Numbered from the stretch's first letter, positions 29,604-40,051 are shown. The stretch is 62,594 nucleotides of DNA from Flavobacteriaceae bacterium (GCA_947459635.1 CANHEA010000005.1:1-62594), one strand, 5' to 3'. Made by a program: numbers and translations. The notes: generated from the sequence alone by a model not told the origin.

Positions 29604-30611
29604 TTATCCACCAATCGCAATCATGCTTCTGTTTTGAGAAAACAATGCTGGATTTTGGAATTTCAAATCGTCATCCATTCCAGCACGAACGGCTTTTTTT
29701 GACAATATATTTTGTTGAATCAACGGCAAAATCGATTGTCCTGACCGTAACGTTTCTAGTAAAGAAGTCTCGGAATTAGAAAACAAGCAGTTTTTCAATT
29801 TACCGTCGGCAGTCAATCGAATGCGATTACAAGTACTGCAAAACGGATTGGTGACGGAACTTATAATCGCAAAACTGCCTATATGGGATTTGATTTTGTA
29901 ATTCTTGGCGGTGTCATTCGGCGCGTCATTTAAACGCTCAATTTCGTGGTGATTAAAGTTGATTTTGAGCATTTCCAAGATTTCTGAATAACTCACCAGC
30001 TTCGATTTATCCCACTGATTTCCATTGAAAGGCATAAATTCAATAAAGCGAATTTGGATGTTTTTATTTTTGGTTAAAGCAATAAAATCGACAATTTCAT
30101 TATCATTAAAACCTTTGATTAAAACGACATTCAATTTGACTTGAAAGCCTTCCTTCAACAATAATCCGATATTGTCAAAAACAGTTTCAAAATAACTTCG
30201 TCGCGTAATTTGATTGAATTTTTCCTTCACCAAACTATCAATGCTAATGTTGATTGTCTTGATTCCAGCCTCATGAAACGTCGCGATAAAATCTGGAACT
30301 AAAATTCCGTTGGTTGTCAAAGTCAAATGAACTCCCAATTTACCCAATCGCAAAATAATATCCTTTGCATCTTTCCGAACTAAAGGTTCACCGCCAGTTA
30401 AGCGGATTTTGTTCACACCTAAGTCGACAAACGTTTGTGCAATCATCAAAATTTCATCAGCAGTCATCAAATGCGCTTTGGGTGTCAAGGCAATGCCTTC
30501 TTCCGGCATACAATACGTGCATCGCAAATTGCAATGTTCCGTAATCGAAATCCGCAAATAATTGTGAAATCGACCGAAATCATCTTGCAATTCCTGCGAT
30601 TTATTGTCCAT
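29604..30611 (-). CDS. moaA: GTP 3',8-cyclase MoaA
   Basis: RISITEHCNLRCTYCMPEEG radical SAM motif, C-terminal NPFCSTCNRIRLTADGKLKNCLFS; start at MDNKSQ (30611) favoured over 30668. Confidence 0.93.
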   Translation of the reverse strand: MDNKSQELQDDFGRFHNYLRISITEHCNLRCTYCMPEEGIALTPKAHLMTADEILMIAQTFVDLGVNKIRLTGGEPLVRKDAKDIILRLGKLGVHLTLTTNGILVPDFIATFHEAGIKTINISIDSLVKEKFNQITRRSYFETVFDNIGLLLKEGFQVKLNVVLIKGFNDNEIVDFIALTKNKNIQIRFIEFMPFNGNQWDKSKLVSYSEILEMLKINFNHHEIERLNDAPNDTAKNYKIKSHIGSFAIISSVTNPFCSTCNRIRLTADGKLKNCLFSNSETSLLETLRSGQSILPLIQQNILSKKAVRAGMDDDLKFQNPALFSQNRSMIAIGG

Positions 30612-31515
30612 GGTTGTAGCCGTTGAGTAGTTTGAATACATGCAACACCGAAGGAAACACCGCATCAATAGATTCCCCAGCGCCAGAAGTTGAACCTGGC
30701 AATGCTAAAATCAACGTATCGCCTTTAAATCCAGCGACACTTCTCGACAACATCGCATACGGCGTGCGCTCTTGCCCGTAGGAACGAATCGCTTCTTCAA
30801 TTCCGGGAATTCTTCGGTCAAGCAAAGGAAGAATCGCTTCTGGAGTTAAATCTTTATGTGATAAACCCGTGCCGCCAGTGAGAATTACGACATCTATTTT
30901 TTGCTGGCAATAGTGGTGTATTTTTTCTTGAATACCTGCAACGCCATCTGGAATCACCAGATAATCCGCAATGGTCATTCCGAGTTTTTCTAATTTTGAA
31001 ACGATGATTTTTCCAGAGGAATCTTCTTTAGTCCCAGCAGCGACGCTATCCGAGCAAACGACGACGGCAATCGAAAGATTCAAATTTTGATAATCGGCAA
31101 AATCAGATTTACCGCCTTTTTTATGAAGTAATTTTATGGTCGCAATTTCGACGTTTTTATCGATTGGTTTCAACATATCATAGATGGTCAAAGCTACGAT
31201 GGACGCGCCATGCATGGCTTCAACCTCAACGCCCGTTTTATAAATCGTCTTCACCGTTACTTCTATTTGAATGGCATCTGATAAACATTCGAATTGAATT
31301 CCAGTAAACTCAATCGGAATTGGATGACAATCTGGAATGGCATTCGACGTATTTTTAACGGCAAACAATCCAGCGGTTCGGGCAACTTCTAAAACGTCAC
31401 CTTTAGGAACTGTTTTATTCAAAACCGCTTGTATCGTTTCTGGCGATCCAACGTTGACAATCGCTTGTGCCGTGGCGGTTCTTAGTGTACTTATTTTATG
31501 AGTGATATCGACCAT
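30601..31515 (-). CDS. moaCB: Bifunctional molybdopterin biosynthesis protein MoaC/MoaB
   Basis: MoaC domain (AARTAGLFAVKNTSNAIPDCHPI, GVEVEAMHGAS) fused to MoaB/MogA domain (VVVCSDSVAAGTKEDSSG, ILTGGTGLSHKDLTPEAI). Confidence 0.93.
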   Translation of the reverse strand: MVDITHKISTLRTATAQAIVNVGSPETIQAVLNKTVPKGDVLEVARTAGLFAVKNTSNAIPDCHPIPIEFTGIQFECLSDAIQIEVTVKTIYKTGVEVEAMHGASIVALTIYDMLKPIDKNVEIATIKLLHKKGGKSDFADYQNLNLSIAVVVCSDSVAAGTKEDSSGKIIVSKLEKLGMTIADYLVIPDGVAGIQEKIHHYCQQKIDVVILTGGTGLSHKDLTPEAILPLLDRRIPGIEEAIRSYGQERTPYAMLSRSVAGFKGDTLILALPGSTSGAGESIDAVFPSVLHVFKLLNGYNHGQ

Positions 31516-31962
31516 TTATGTGTTTTTTTTCCAGGTGTACGATGCGTCTTCGAAAATTTCCTTCCCGAAAATTGGTGCTTTTTCTTTTATGGCTTCGACT
31601 AAAAATTCTAAGGCTTCATAGGTCACTTTTCGTCGTGGCGCGGAAACGAATACAAACAAACAAATCTCGCCGGTTTTTACTTCTCCCAGACTGTGATAGA
31701 TATGCAAGCAAGATAATTCAAACTTCGAAAAAGCACTTTCGCGAATCTCGTAGAAACGCTGCTCCGCCATTTCCTCGTAGGCAGAATAGTCGATGGCGAC
31801 AACTTGCTTCCCTTCTATTTCGTCAGCGCGAACTTGTCCCAAAAAAATATTGTGCGCACCAATCGTAGTTTTACTTTGGTGTTTCGCAATCGATTCGCCA
31901 ATAAAATCGGACGAAATCGGACCTTGAATAAAAGACGATTTTTTGACTTTTTCTGTACTCAT
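31516..31962 (-). CDS. moaE: Molybdopterin synthase catalytic subunit MoaE
   Basis: GAHNIFLGQVRADEIEGKQVVAIDYSAYEEMAEQ...HSLGEVKTGEICLFVFVSAPRR. Confidence 0.93.
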   Translation of the reverse strand: MSTEKVKKSSFIQGPISSDFIGESIAKHQSKTTIGAHNIFLGQVRADEIEGKQVVAIDYSAYEEMAEQRFYEIRESAFSKFELSCLHIYHSLGEVKTGEICLFVFVSAPRRKVTYEALEFLVEAIKEKAPIFGKEIFEDASYTWKKNT

Positions 31963-31964
31963 TT

Positions 31965-33044
31965 TTAGGATTGGAATAGATTCGTTTGCTCTAAAGCTGC
32001 GATGCCACGATGCAAATGACTAACTCGATTATATCCCATTTTCAGGATGTAATTTGCTGCCAATTGACTTTTGTTTCCGTATTGACAAAGTAAAATTATT
32101 TTCTGGTTTTTATCTATACTTTCCAAGTATTTTTCCAATTGATCGATGGGAACTTTTTGAATGTTTGGTAGATTTAAATTTGGTTCTTCGAAATCATCCT
32201 GCAAATCGATGATGATATTTTCTTCGTTTTCGATGGCGGCAAGAAAATCACCGGCGTCAATCGCGTTTACTTCTTTATGCTGGGTTTGTTTTCGAAGCGC
32301 TAAGCCAATTTGGAGTCCATGTTGAATTTCAAGCGGATTCTTCTCAATGAAAATTATCTGCGATAACGCTTGCAATCCATCATACAACCATAACTTCCCA
32401 CTCAAAACTGCTCCAATTCCAAGAATAATTTTCAGCACTTCATTGGCTTGCATGACACCCAATAGATTTGGAATAACTCCTACAACTCCTGCGTCTTCAC
32501 AAGAAATACTTTCAAGATTGGCTTTTTCTGGAAACAGACAACGATACGTTGGTCCGTTTTGATAATTGAAAACCGACAACTGCCCTTCGAACTGGTGAAT
32601 CGACGCATAGACCATCGGCATTCCTTTGGCCAAAGCCACGTCATTGATTAGATATCTTGTTGGTAAATTATCCGTACAATCAACGATGATTTGAAATCCA
32701 TCGACTATTTCAAAAGCATTGTTGCTATTGAAATCGCTGGTGAACGGAATGACATTTGTGTTTGGATTCTGGTTAATGACACTCGCCGCCGCCGCCGAAG
32801 CTTTGCTTTTCCCGCAATCGGAATTACGATATAAAAATTGACGGTTCAAATTGGATTCTTCCACCAAATCTCCGTCAACAACACCAATAGTTCCAACGCC
32901 AGCTGCCGCCAAGTTCTGTAAAACTGGACATCCCAATCCGCCAGCGCCAACCACCAATACTTTCGCAGCGGTCAATTTTTGTTGACCTGTAATTCCAATT
33001 TCTGATAGTGCGATTTGACGTTGATAGCGATTCATAAAGTTCAT
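31965..33044 (-). CDS. HesA/MoeB/ThiF adenylyltransferase fused to rhodanese domain
   Basis: RYQRQIALSEIGITGQQKLTAAKVLVVGAGGLGCP; C-terminal rhodanese loop LLCQYGNKSQLAANYILKMGY. Confidence 0.9.
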   Translation of the reverse strand: MNFMNRYQRQIALSEIGITGQQKLTAAKVLVVGAGGLGCPVLQNLAAAGVGTIGVVDGDLVEESNLNRQFLYRNSDCGKSKASAAAASVINQNPNTNVIPFTSDFNSNNAFEIVDGFQIIVDCTDNLPTRYLINDVALAKGMPMVYASIHQFEGQLSVFNYQNGPTYRCLFPEKANLESISCEDAGVVGVIPNLLGVMQANEVLKIILGIGAVLSGKLWLYDGLQALSQIIFIEKNPLEIQHGLQIGLALRKQTQHKEVNAIDAGDFLAAIENEENIIIDLQDDFEEPNLNLPNIQKVPIDQLEKYLESIDKNQKIILLCQYGNKSQLAANYILKMGYNRVSHLHRGIAALEQTNLFQS

Positions 33045-33287
33045 TTAACCACCAGCAAATGGCGGTAGTAAGGCAATCTCGTCCAGATTATTAATCGAAA
33101 TATCTCCATGAATCAACGTTTGATTTACTGCAAAGGAATATGCAGCTGTTGTCAAATCAGGATAGGCTTTGTGCAATCTCGTTTGGAATTCCAACAAAGT
33201 TATCGAATTGCCTTCAAAGAAAATCACTTCGTCTTTCTTTTTGATAAGATCGGCCACTAAACCAAAATACTTCAGGTTGATTTGCAT
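33045..33287 (-). CDS. moaD: MoaD/ThiS family sulfur carrier (molybdopterin synthase small subunit)
   Basis: 80 aa ubiquitin-like protein ending ALLPPFAGG. Confidence 0.9.
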   Translation of the reverse strand: MQINLKYFGLVADLIKKKDEVIFFEGNSITLLEFQTRLHKAYPDLTTAAYSFAVNQTLIHGDISINNLDEIALLPPFAGG

Positions 33288-33288
33288 T

Positions 33289-34035
33289 TTAAGTGGAGTA
33301 AAGTTTTACAATTGCGATTCCCAATACCAAAGCTAAAATATTGCGCAAAGTAACGGTGTCGAATTTCTTGCTTCCATAATAACCGCCAAAAATGCCACCG
33401 ACAGCCACAATGGCAATGACTAAAAAGGATGAGATTGGTAATGATTCTCCTTTGCTTATAAATCCAAGAAGTCCCGCGATCGAATTGACCAAGATAAATA
33501 AAGCCGAAACTGCGGCAGTTTGTTTCATCGACGCCCAACCTAAAAGCAGCAAAACTGGGCTTAAGATAATGCCGCCACCAATTCCGATGAGTCCAGATAA
33601 GAATCCGATAAGCGCACCGATTAATAATGCCAGAGGAAAATTAATAGATTGCAACTCCTTTTTTTCTTTACCAAAAATGCCAAGTAGCCTTAAAACTGCA
33701 AAAATCAGGACTGTCGCCAAAATCACTTTATATAAATGCGTTTCAATGGTAAGCAATCCACCTAAAAAGGAAAAAGGAATCGACGTCAAAGCGAATGGAT
33801 AGAATAGTTTCCAATCGAATTGTTTTTCTCGAAAATAAAAGTAAAACGAAATTCCAGAAACGATGATATTCAACACCAAAGCAGTGGGTTTCATAAAGGT
33901 AATTGGAAAGGCAAAAAGACTCATCAAAGCTAAGTAACCGCTGGCGCCACCATGACCGACGCTGGCATACAAAAACGCTACAATGGGCAACAGCAAAAGC
34001 AATAATGGTGCGTGCAACAAATCGACTATTTCCAT
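33289..34035 (-). CDS. TSUP family transporter (TauE/SafE)
   Basis: Repeated VGHGGASGYLALM and GLIGIGGGIILSPVLLLLG motifs; 7-8 TM. Confidence 0.88.
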   Translation of the reverse strand: MEIVDLLHAPLLLLLLPIVAFLYASVGHGGASGYLALMSLFAFPITFMKPTALVLNIIVSGISFYFYFREKQFDWKLFYPFALTSIPFSFLGGLLTIETHLYKVILATVLIFAVLRLLGIFGKEKKELQSINFPLALLIGALIGFLSGLIGIGGGIILSPVLLLLGWASMKQTAAVSALFILVNSIAGLLGFISKGESLPISSFLVIAIVAVGGIFGGYYGSKKFDTVTLRNILALVLGIAIVKLYST

Positions 34036-34037
34036 AC

Positions 34038-34865
34038 TTATTCTTTCAACGGGTACATTTTTTTGAAAATATCGTTGATACTTTGATGCAAAATAGAAGC
34101 GTGATTTTCGTTGGCCATCTCCATAAAATCGAATTTTACTTTAGGATTTTTGGCATTTCTAAACGCAATACTCATGTCTTTTGCATCTTTAATCATCGTC
34201 ACATGTTCTTTCATACCGACAGCTACATAAACTTCCGCAGTCCTGTTTTTATTTTGTTCTAAAAGCGCTGGAGCATTTTTTAGTAGACTCTCATTGTCCC
34301 ACCATAAACTCGGACTAACAATCAAATAATGGGTAAACAGTTGCGGTTTCTTCAATAGAATTTCCGTAGCTAGAAGTCCACCAAGTGATTGTCCAATAAT
34401 AAATTTAGTTTCTGTTGTACTGTACTTTGATTGAATATAAGGCTGCAATTCGCTTTCAATAAAATTGATAAATTTTGCAGAACCGCCTGTAGTTGGAAAC
34501 TCTTTCTTTAGATCGGCGGCATCGGTCGGAAAGGTAAAATCTCTTTTGCGATCGACATTGGCGATACCCACAACGATAAAATCAGGCATTTGAAATTGCA
34601 TATTATAAAACTGCACCAAACCTACTATATGTAAGAAGTCTTCGTTGGCGGAACCATCAAGTAAATATAGTACTGGATAGGCTTTATCTTTGTTGTAAGT
34701 TGGTGGCAAATAGATATTCAAAGTTCTTCTTTCATTGAGGATCTTCGATTGAATCGTTTTGATTTCACCAATGTTAAAAACAGATTCGCTGACCGTTTTT
34801 ACCTGAGCAACTGCAACGTTTAGAAAGAGAAAAAATGCTGCTAAAAGTGTAATTTTTGATTTCAT
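34038..34865 (-). CDS. Putative esterase (Fes/IroE-like alpha/beta hydrolase)
   Basis: YPVLYLLDGSANEDFL, FIIGQSLGGLLATEILLKKPQLF, ENHASILH. Confidence 0.8.
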   Translation of the reverse strand: MKSKITLLAAFFLFLNVAVAQVKTVSESVFNIGEIKTIQSKILNERRTLNIYLPPTYNKDKAYPVLYLLDGSANEDFLHIVGLVQFYNMQFQMPDFIVVGIANVDRKRDFTFPTDAADLKKEFPTTGGSAKFINFIESELQPYIQSKYSTTETKFIIGQSLGGLLATEILLKKPQLFTHYLIVSPSLWWDNESLLKNAPALLEQNKNRTAEVYVAVGMKEHVTMIKDAKDMSIAFRNAKNPKVKFDFMEMANENHASILHQSINDIFKKMYPLKE

Positions 34866-34933
34866 AAATTTACTAATTGAAGGAAAACAAAGATATACAC
34901 TATTCTTTATGCTTTATAAATGAATTTGGAACT

Positions 34934-35686
34934 TTATTGTTTTGGGTTTGATTTCAACTTATGAACTTCGAAATACAAAAGGACTGTCATGACGAGAATC
35001 GAAATTACAGAGGCTTGCAGTGTACCTAAATCGAGTCCTCCTTTTGCAATTGGCTTGGTGAGAAAATCGCCGAAAGTGGCTCCAAATGGTCGCGTAAAAA
35101 CAAACGCCAGCCAAAACAAAAACACCTCGTTGATTTTGGTAAAATAGTGAAGAACAACAACCAACAGAATGATAGCGCTAGTTACCATCGCACCTTGCAA
35201 ATAACTAAATCCAACCACATCGCTCAAATAATCTCCAAAAGCGGTTCCCAGACTGTTTGAAAACAATACGGCAATCCAAAACAAAATTTCTTTGTTTGAT
35301 TCTGTAATCGTCGCGACTTCGATGCTTTTGTATTTTCGATGCCAAATGAATAAGGTAATTAACAATCCAGCGAACAAAATTACACTTCCTAAAGTGTAGC
35401 CCAAGTGCAGACTTCGATCAATAAAATCCGAGATTTCAGTTCCTAATGTAGTCGTTGCAATGATGACTAGCCAAAACGAAATCGGCTGGTATTTTTTGCT
35501 TCGGACTTGAAGCCAGACAAGAACTAAAAATAAAACAGCAGTTATGGCAATTCCAGTCAAGTAGCCCAAATCTAATGTCATCGAAATATAGTCGCCCAAA
35601 GTTTCACCCAAAGTAGTAGCGACTATTTTTAGAAGCCAAAATAGTAATGTTATTGCTGCGATTTTATTGACTTTTTGTAGATTCAT
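34934..35686 (-). CDS. COG4705/DUF347-like repeat membrane protein
   Basis: Four internal repeats: TTLGETLGDYIS, TTLGTEISDFID, SLGTAFGDYLSD, PFGATFGDFLTK. Confidence 0.7.
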   Translation of the reverse strand: MNLQKVNKIAAITLLFWLLKIVATTLGETLGDYISMTLDLGYLTGIAITAVLFLVLVWLQVRSKKYQPISFWLVIIATTTLGTEISDFIDRSLHLGYTLGSVILFAGLLITLFIWHRKYKSIEVATITESNKEILFWIAVLFSNSLGTAFGDYLSDVVGFSYLQGAMVTSAIILLVVVLHYFTKINEVFLFWLAFVFTRPFGATFGDFLTKPIAKGGLDLGTLQASVISILVMTVLLYFEVHKLKSNPKQ

Positions 35687-35696
35687 TTATAAAATT

Positions 35697-36866
35697 TTAA
35701 AGCAAATAAACACCGACATGAGCGCCTTTACTTAATTGGTAATTACCCTCGGTCACAAAAACCAAAGCATTGGCCAAAGCAAACGAATCGAGCATGGAGG
35801 AATCTTGATGCGGTAATATAACAACCTCATCATCTACTAAAAGTGCTTTCAAAAACTGACTTCTCGAATTATTTACCTCGTAATCGTGCGCCAAAGGTTT
35901 CGAAATTGATGACATATACGAAGCGTTTTTTCCAGAAATTCGATTTAAAGTCGGAAGCACATACACATACAAACAAGTCAAACTTGCTGCTGGATTGCCA
36001 GGCAAAGCAAAGACCATCTTGTCCTTTAATCTACCGCAATATAATGGTTTTCCAGGCTTTTGATTGACTTTATAAAACAAGGTTTCTACTGCTAAACTTT
36101 CCAAGGCTTTGCCCACAAAATCATAATCGCCAACAGAAATTCCGCCAGAAACCAGGATAACGTCATTCTCTTCGATGGCTTGTTGAAGAACTGATTTTGT
36201 CGCTTCGAAAGTGTCTTCAACTTGATACGTTTTTAATTGATGATAATGTGCCGATTGCAAAGCGACTTTCAACATAATGGAATTACTATCATAGACTTTC
36301 CCTTTTGGCAAAGGCTGTCCCGCTTGAAGCAATTCGTTGCCGGTAATCACAATACCTACTTTAGGTTTCGCGTAAACTCTTACCGACGCAAATCCCAAAC
36401 CCGCTAGAAAACCGATTGAAGCAGGATTTAGAATTGAACCTTTTTCTAAAGCGACAGTTCCTCTTTCGATTTGAGAACCTAAAGCACGAACGTTGGTTTC
36501 GGGTTTGACCTTTTCTTGAAGGTGCAATTGCTGGTTAATTACGGTCACTTTTTCAATTTGAATCACAGCTTCTGCAGAATCTGGTACGGCAGCTCCAGTA
36601 AAAATTTTCATTGCTTGTCCAGATTGCAGTTGCCCATCGAAAAAATCACCTGCTTTGATCTCGCCGACAATGTCATAGGTTAATTCGTCGTGCAACGAAA
36701 GTGCAAATCCGTCCATATTGGCTTGTCGGACTGGCGGCATGGAAATCGGGGAAATCAAAGTTTCTGCTAGTATAAATGAATGAGCATCACGTAGAGAAAC
36801 TTCCACTTCTCTCATGGAAAAAGTAGTCTTATTTAGGATTGAAAAAGCGTCATCCACTGAAATCAT
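35697..36866 (-). CDS. moeA: Molybdopterin molybdenumtransferase MoeA
   Basis: MPPVRQANMDGFAL, GAAVPDSAEAVIQIE, VSGGISVGDYDFV, ALPGNPAASLTC. Confidence 0.95.
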   Translation of the reverse strand: MISVDDAFSILNKTTFSMREVEVSLRDAHSFILAETLISPISMPPVRQANMDGFALSLHDELTYDIVGEIKAGDFFDGQLQSGQAMKIFTGAAVPDSAEAVIQIEKVTVINQQLHLQEKVKPETNVRALGSQIERGTVALEKGSILNPASIGFLAGLGFASVRVYAKPKVGIVITGNELLQAGQPLPKGKVYDSNSIMLKVALQSAHYHQLKTYQVEDTFEATKSVLQQAIEENDVILVSGGISVGDYDFVGKALESLAVETLFYKVNQKPGKPLYCGRLKDKMVFALPGNPAASLTCLYVYVLPTLNRISGKNASYMSSISKPLAHDYEVNNSRSQFLKALLVDDEVVILPHQDSSMLDSFALANALVFVTEGNYQLSKGAHVGVYLL

Positions 36867-37780
36867 CGTAATTCTCTATTTTTAATTTGAATCAATTGTG
36901 CCGCCACGCTAATGGCAATTTCTGCGGCAGTTTCGCTTTTGATATCGAGACCAATTGGAGCATAAACTTGATTTAGTTGTTCTTGAGAAAATCCGTCGGC
37001 CAAGAGATTTTTATACAAGGTTTTCATCTTTTCTTGACTTCCCAACATGCCGATGAATTTATAATTTTTGCCCAACAAACGGCGAATAATAATGTCGTCG
37101 GTGCGATATCCAAAAGACATAATCACAACGTAAGTATTTTCAGTTTCAGGAATATGTTGATCTATGGTTTCAAATTCGACGATTTGTTTTGTCTGTACAA
37201 AGCAATTTGCCTCCATGGTATTGAGATTCTCGCGATGATCGAGCAAATGAAGTTCAAAATTCAATCGCGATAACACCTCACTCAACGCCAAACCGACGTG
37301 ACCACCTCCTATAATATATACTTGATTTGGTAGCGAAATGGGTTCGATAAATTCCCATTCGGTTGCATTAGTTGTAGCATTTAGATGAATGCCATTTTGT
37401 GAGTAAGAGATTTTTCCGTTTTCCGAATTTAGAATCAAGTCGATCCAAGTGAGACTTTCGGTATTCAAAGCATAAAAAGCAATCGTTTGTCGACCGGAGC
37501 AAATCATTCCCGATTGATCGGATGGCGCAAACTTATCGTGAATTTGGTGTTTGACAAAAGGCTTGAAGGTTGATTTTTCTAATAAACTTCGTGCATATTC
37601 GACCAACTTATGCTCCATGATGCCGCCGCCAATCGTACCGTGCATTTGGTTTTTTGAAACAAACATTTTGAAGCCTTTTCGACCTGGACTGCTGCCTTCG
37701 TTGGCTACAACCACCATCAAAATACCTTGCTGGTCGGTCTGAAGAAGTGCTTTTACTTTACTATAAAAATCAATTACCAT
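36863..37780 (-). CDS. XdhC/CoxI family molybdenum insertion protein
   Basis: VVANEGSSPGRKGFKM, GTIGGGIMEH, VYIIGGGHVGLALSEVL, YAPIGLDIKSETAAEIAISVAAQLI. Confidence 0.9.
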   Translation of the reverse strand: MVIDFYSKVKALLQTDQQGILMVVVANEGSSPGRKGFKMFVSKNQMHGTIGGGIMEHKLVEYARSLLEKSTFKPFVKHQIHDKFAPSDQSGMICSGRQTIAFYALNTESLTWIDLILNSENGKISYSQNGIHLNATTNATEWEFIEPISLPNQVYIIGGGHVGLALSEVLSRLNFELHLLDHRENLNTMEANCFVQTKQIVEFETIDQHIPETENTYVVIMSFGYRTDDIIIRRLLGKNYKFIGMLGSQEKMKTLYKNLLADGFSQEQLNQVYAPIGLDIKSETAAEIAISVAAQLIQIKNRELR

Positions 37781-37801
37781 AAGCTACAAATTAGAAGTAG
37801 T

Positions 37802-40051
37802 TTATGATTTTTTATACAAATCCATCAACACTTTTTCCGGAGTATACGGCGCATTGACAGCCAAATCTGCAGTTGGATTGAAAGCTTTTACCGCAGCGCG
37901 AATCGCAAAGTAAGCGCCCAAACCATACATTAATGGCGGTTCACCAACAGCTTTTGATTTCTTAATCGCCAATTCGTGACCTTCGGTTTCTAGATGTGTA
38001 ATGTGAATAGATTTTGGCACAGAATAAATATCCGGAACTTTATATGTCGAAAGCGCATTCGATACCAATCGACCTTGTTCGTTATAGACAATTTCTTCGA
38101 GTGTCATCCAACCAATGCCTTGCACCAAGCCGCCTTCAATTTGACCGTTATCAACGTCTTTATTCATACTTTCTCCGAAATCATGCACAATATTGACGCT
38201 GTCAAAATCGTAAGTTCCTTTCAAACAATCTACGGTCACTTCGACAATCGCAGTTCCATACACATGATACGCAAAAGGATGTCCTTTCTCTTTGGTTTTA
38301 TCGTAATGAATCGTTGGCGTCGCATAATGAGAATTCTCACTTAATGCGACACGAAGCGTAAATGCCTTCAAAATCAAATCGTTCCAAGTCATGTCGGTCG
38401 CCTTTGAATCGGCAAATACCTGTTCGTCTTTGATATGAATTTCAGAAGCGTTATGTTCGTTTTGAGCGACCGTTTTCAATCGACCCAACAAAGCGTTGCA
38501 AGCCATTTCTAGCGCTTTTCCATTTAAGTCAGCGCCAGCACTTGCCGCTGTTGGCGACGTATTGGCTACGCGCAAAGTATTCGTCGATTCGATGCGCACT
38601 TTCGATGGTGAAATGCCAAAGGTTTGCGTGACGATTTGAAGGAGTTTGGTGTTGACGCCTTGTCCCATTTCGACTGCGCCAGTGCTCACGACCACACTTC
38701 CGTCATGGTAAATATGAACCAACGCACGCGCATGATTCATCATCGTATTGGTAAAGGAAATCCCGAAGCAAATCGGTTGCACGGCCAATCCTTTTTTATA
38801 TCTTGAATTGTTGTTATTGAAATCCGCCACACGTAGTTTCTGCGCGGCGTAATCATATGTTTTCATGCTCGAATCCCAGCTGGCATGCGCATTCGTTTGT
38901 TGCAGGATTTGCCCATAGGACAATTCATTGCCATCAACTACCAAGTTGGCTTTTTGAATTTCTGCTGGACTAACACCCAACGATTCCGCTGCTTTGACAA
39001 TAGCTGCTTCGATGACAAATTTTCCTTGCGGTCCGCCAAATCCGCGAAACGCGGTGTTCGGTGGCAAATTGGTTTTACAACTGTACGCTTTGGCGATAAC
39101 ATTGGGAACATAATAGGCGTTGGTGGAGTGAAACAACGTTCGTTCCATCACGGCCGGAGACAAATCCGCTGCAGCGCCTGCATTTTGATAATGCGTTACT
39201 TCGTAGGCGAGTATTTTTAAATCTTTGGATAATCCAATTTTGAAATCTGAGGAATACGGATGGCGCTTTCCTGTCATGCGCATATCGTCCATGCGATGCA
39301 TTGCCATTTTTACTGGTTGATGCAAAAGTTGTGATGCCAAAGCGACCATCACTGCCCAAGGCGTCGCTTGATCTTCTTTTCCGCCGAAGCCACCACCTAA
39401 ACGCACGGTGTCAATTTCAACTTTATGCATCGGAATTCCGAGTACACGAGCGACCATTTTCTGAACCGCAGTTGGACCTTGCGTTGATGACGAAACGATA
39501 ATGCTGCCATCTTCTTTCGGGCGAGCGTAGGCGCCTTGCGTTTCTATGTATAAATGTTCTTGACCATTGACATCAGTGCGACCTTCGAAAATATGATTAC
39601 ATTTTGACCAGGCTTCGGTGGTATTTCCGAGTGTAAATGTTCTTGGTGGAATGATTAATTTGTTTTGTAGTTGTGCTTCACGAGCGTCAGTGATTACCGG
39701 CAATTCTTCATATTCTACATGAATCACTTTGGCCGCTTGTCGACAATGATGTTCGGAAGTTCCGATAATTAATGCGATGACTTGACCTCTAAAATGTACT
39801 TCTCCATCGGCGAATAATGGTTCATCTGGAATGATGCCTCCAATTTGATTTTCCCCTGGAATATCTTTCGCTGTTAGTATCGTTACAATTCCATTTCGCT
39901 GCAAAGCTTTGTGGAAATCGATGCTTTTAATTTTAGCATGAGCAACAGTCGCATCGAAAGGCAAAGCATACAAAGTACCTTTCATTTCTTGAATGTCGTC
40001 CAAATAAATGGACTTTCCTTTTACGTGATTATGGGCATCTATGTTTATCAT
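37802..40051 (-). CDS. xdhB: Xanthine dehydrogenase molybdopterin-binding subunit
   Basis: AFRGFGGPQGKFVIEAAI, LGGGFGGKEDQATPWA, VEMGQGVNTKLLQIV, ALGEPPL-like KAVGEPPLMYGL. Confidence 0.95.
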   Translation of the reverse strand: MINIDAHNHVKGKSIYLDDIQEMKGTLYALPFDATVAHAKIKSIDFHKALQRNGIVTILTAKDIPGENQIGGIIPDEPLFADGEVHFRGQVIALIIGTSEHHCRQAAKVIHVEYEELPVITDAREAQLQNKLIIPPRTFTLGNTTEAWSKCNHIFEGRTDVNGQEHLYIETQGAYARPKEDGSIIVSSSTQGPTAVQKMVARVLGIPMHKVEIDTVRLGGGFGGKEDQATPWAVMVALASQLLHQPVKMAMHRMDDMRMTGKRHPYSSDFKIGLSKDLKILAYEVTHYQNAGAAADLSPAVMERTLFHSTNAYYVPNVIAKAYSCKTNLPPNTAFRGFGGPQGKFVIEAAIVKAAESLGVSPAEIQKANLVVDGNELSYGQILQQTNAHASWDSSMKTYDYAAQKLRVADFNNNNSRYKKGLAVQPICFGISFTNTMMNHARALVHIYHDGSVVVSTGAVEMGQGVNTKLLQIVTQTFGISPSKVRIESTNTLRVANTSPTAASAGADLNGKALEMACNALLGRLKTVAQNEHNASEIHIKDEQVFADSKATDMTWNDLILKAFTLRVALSENSHYATPTIHYDKTKEKGHPFAYHVYGTAIVEVTVDCLKGTYDFDSVNIVHDFGESMNKDVDNGQIEGGLVQGIGWMTLEEIVYNEQGRLVSNALSTYKVPDIYSVPKSIHITHLETEGHELAIKKSKAVGEPPLMYGLGAYFAIRAAVKAFNPTADLAVNAPYTPEKVLMDLYKKS

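Noticed and set aside
30612-30668. Upstream MoaA start MMRCFLRCCMYSNYSTATT
   Set aside because: Would overlap moaCB extensively; MDNKSQELQDDFGRFHNYLRISITEHC is the plausible N-terminus.
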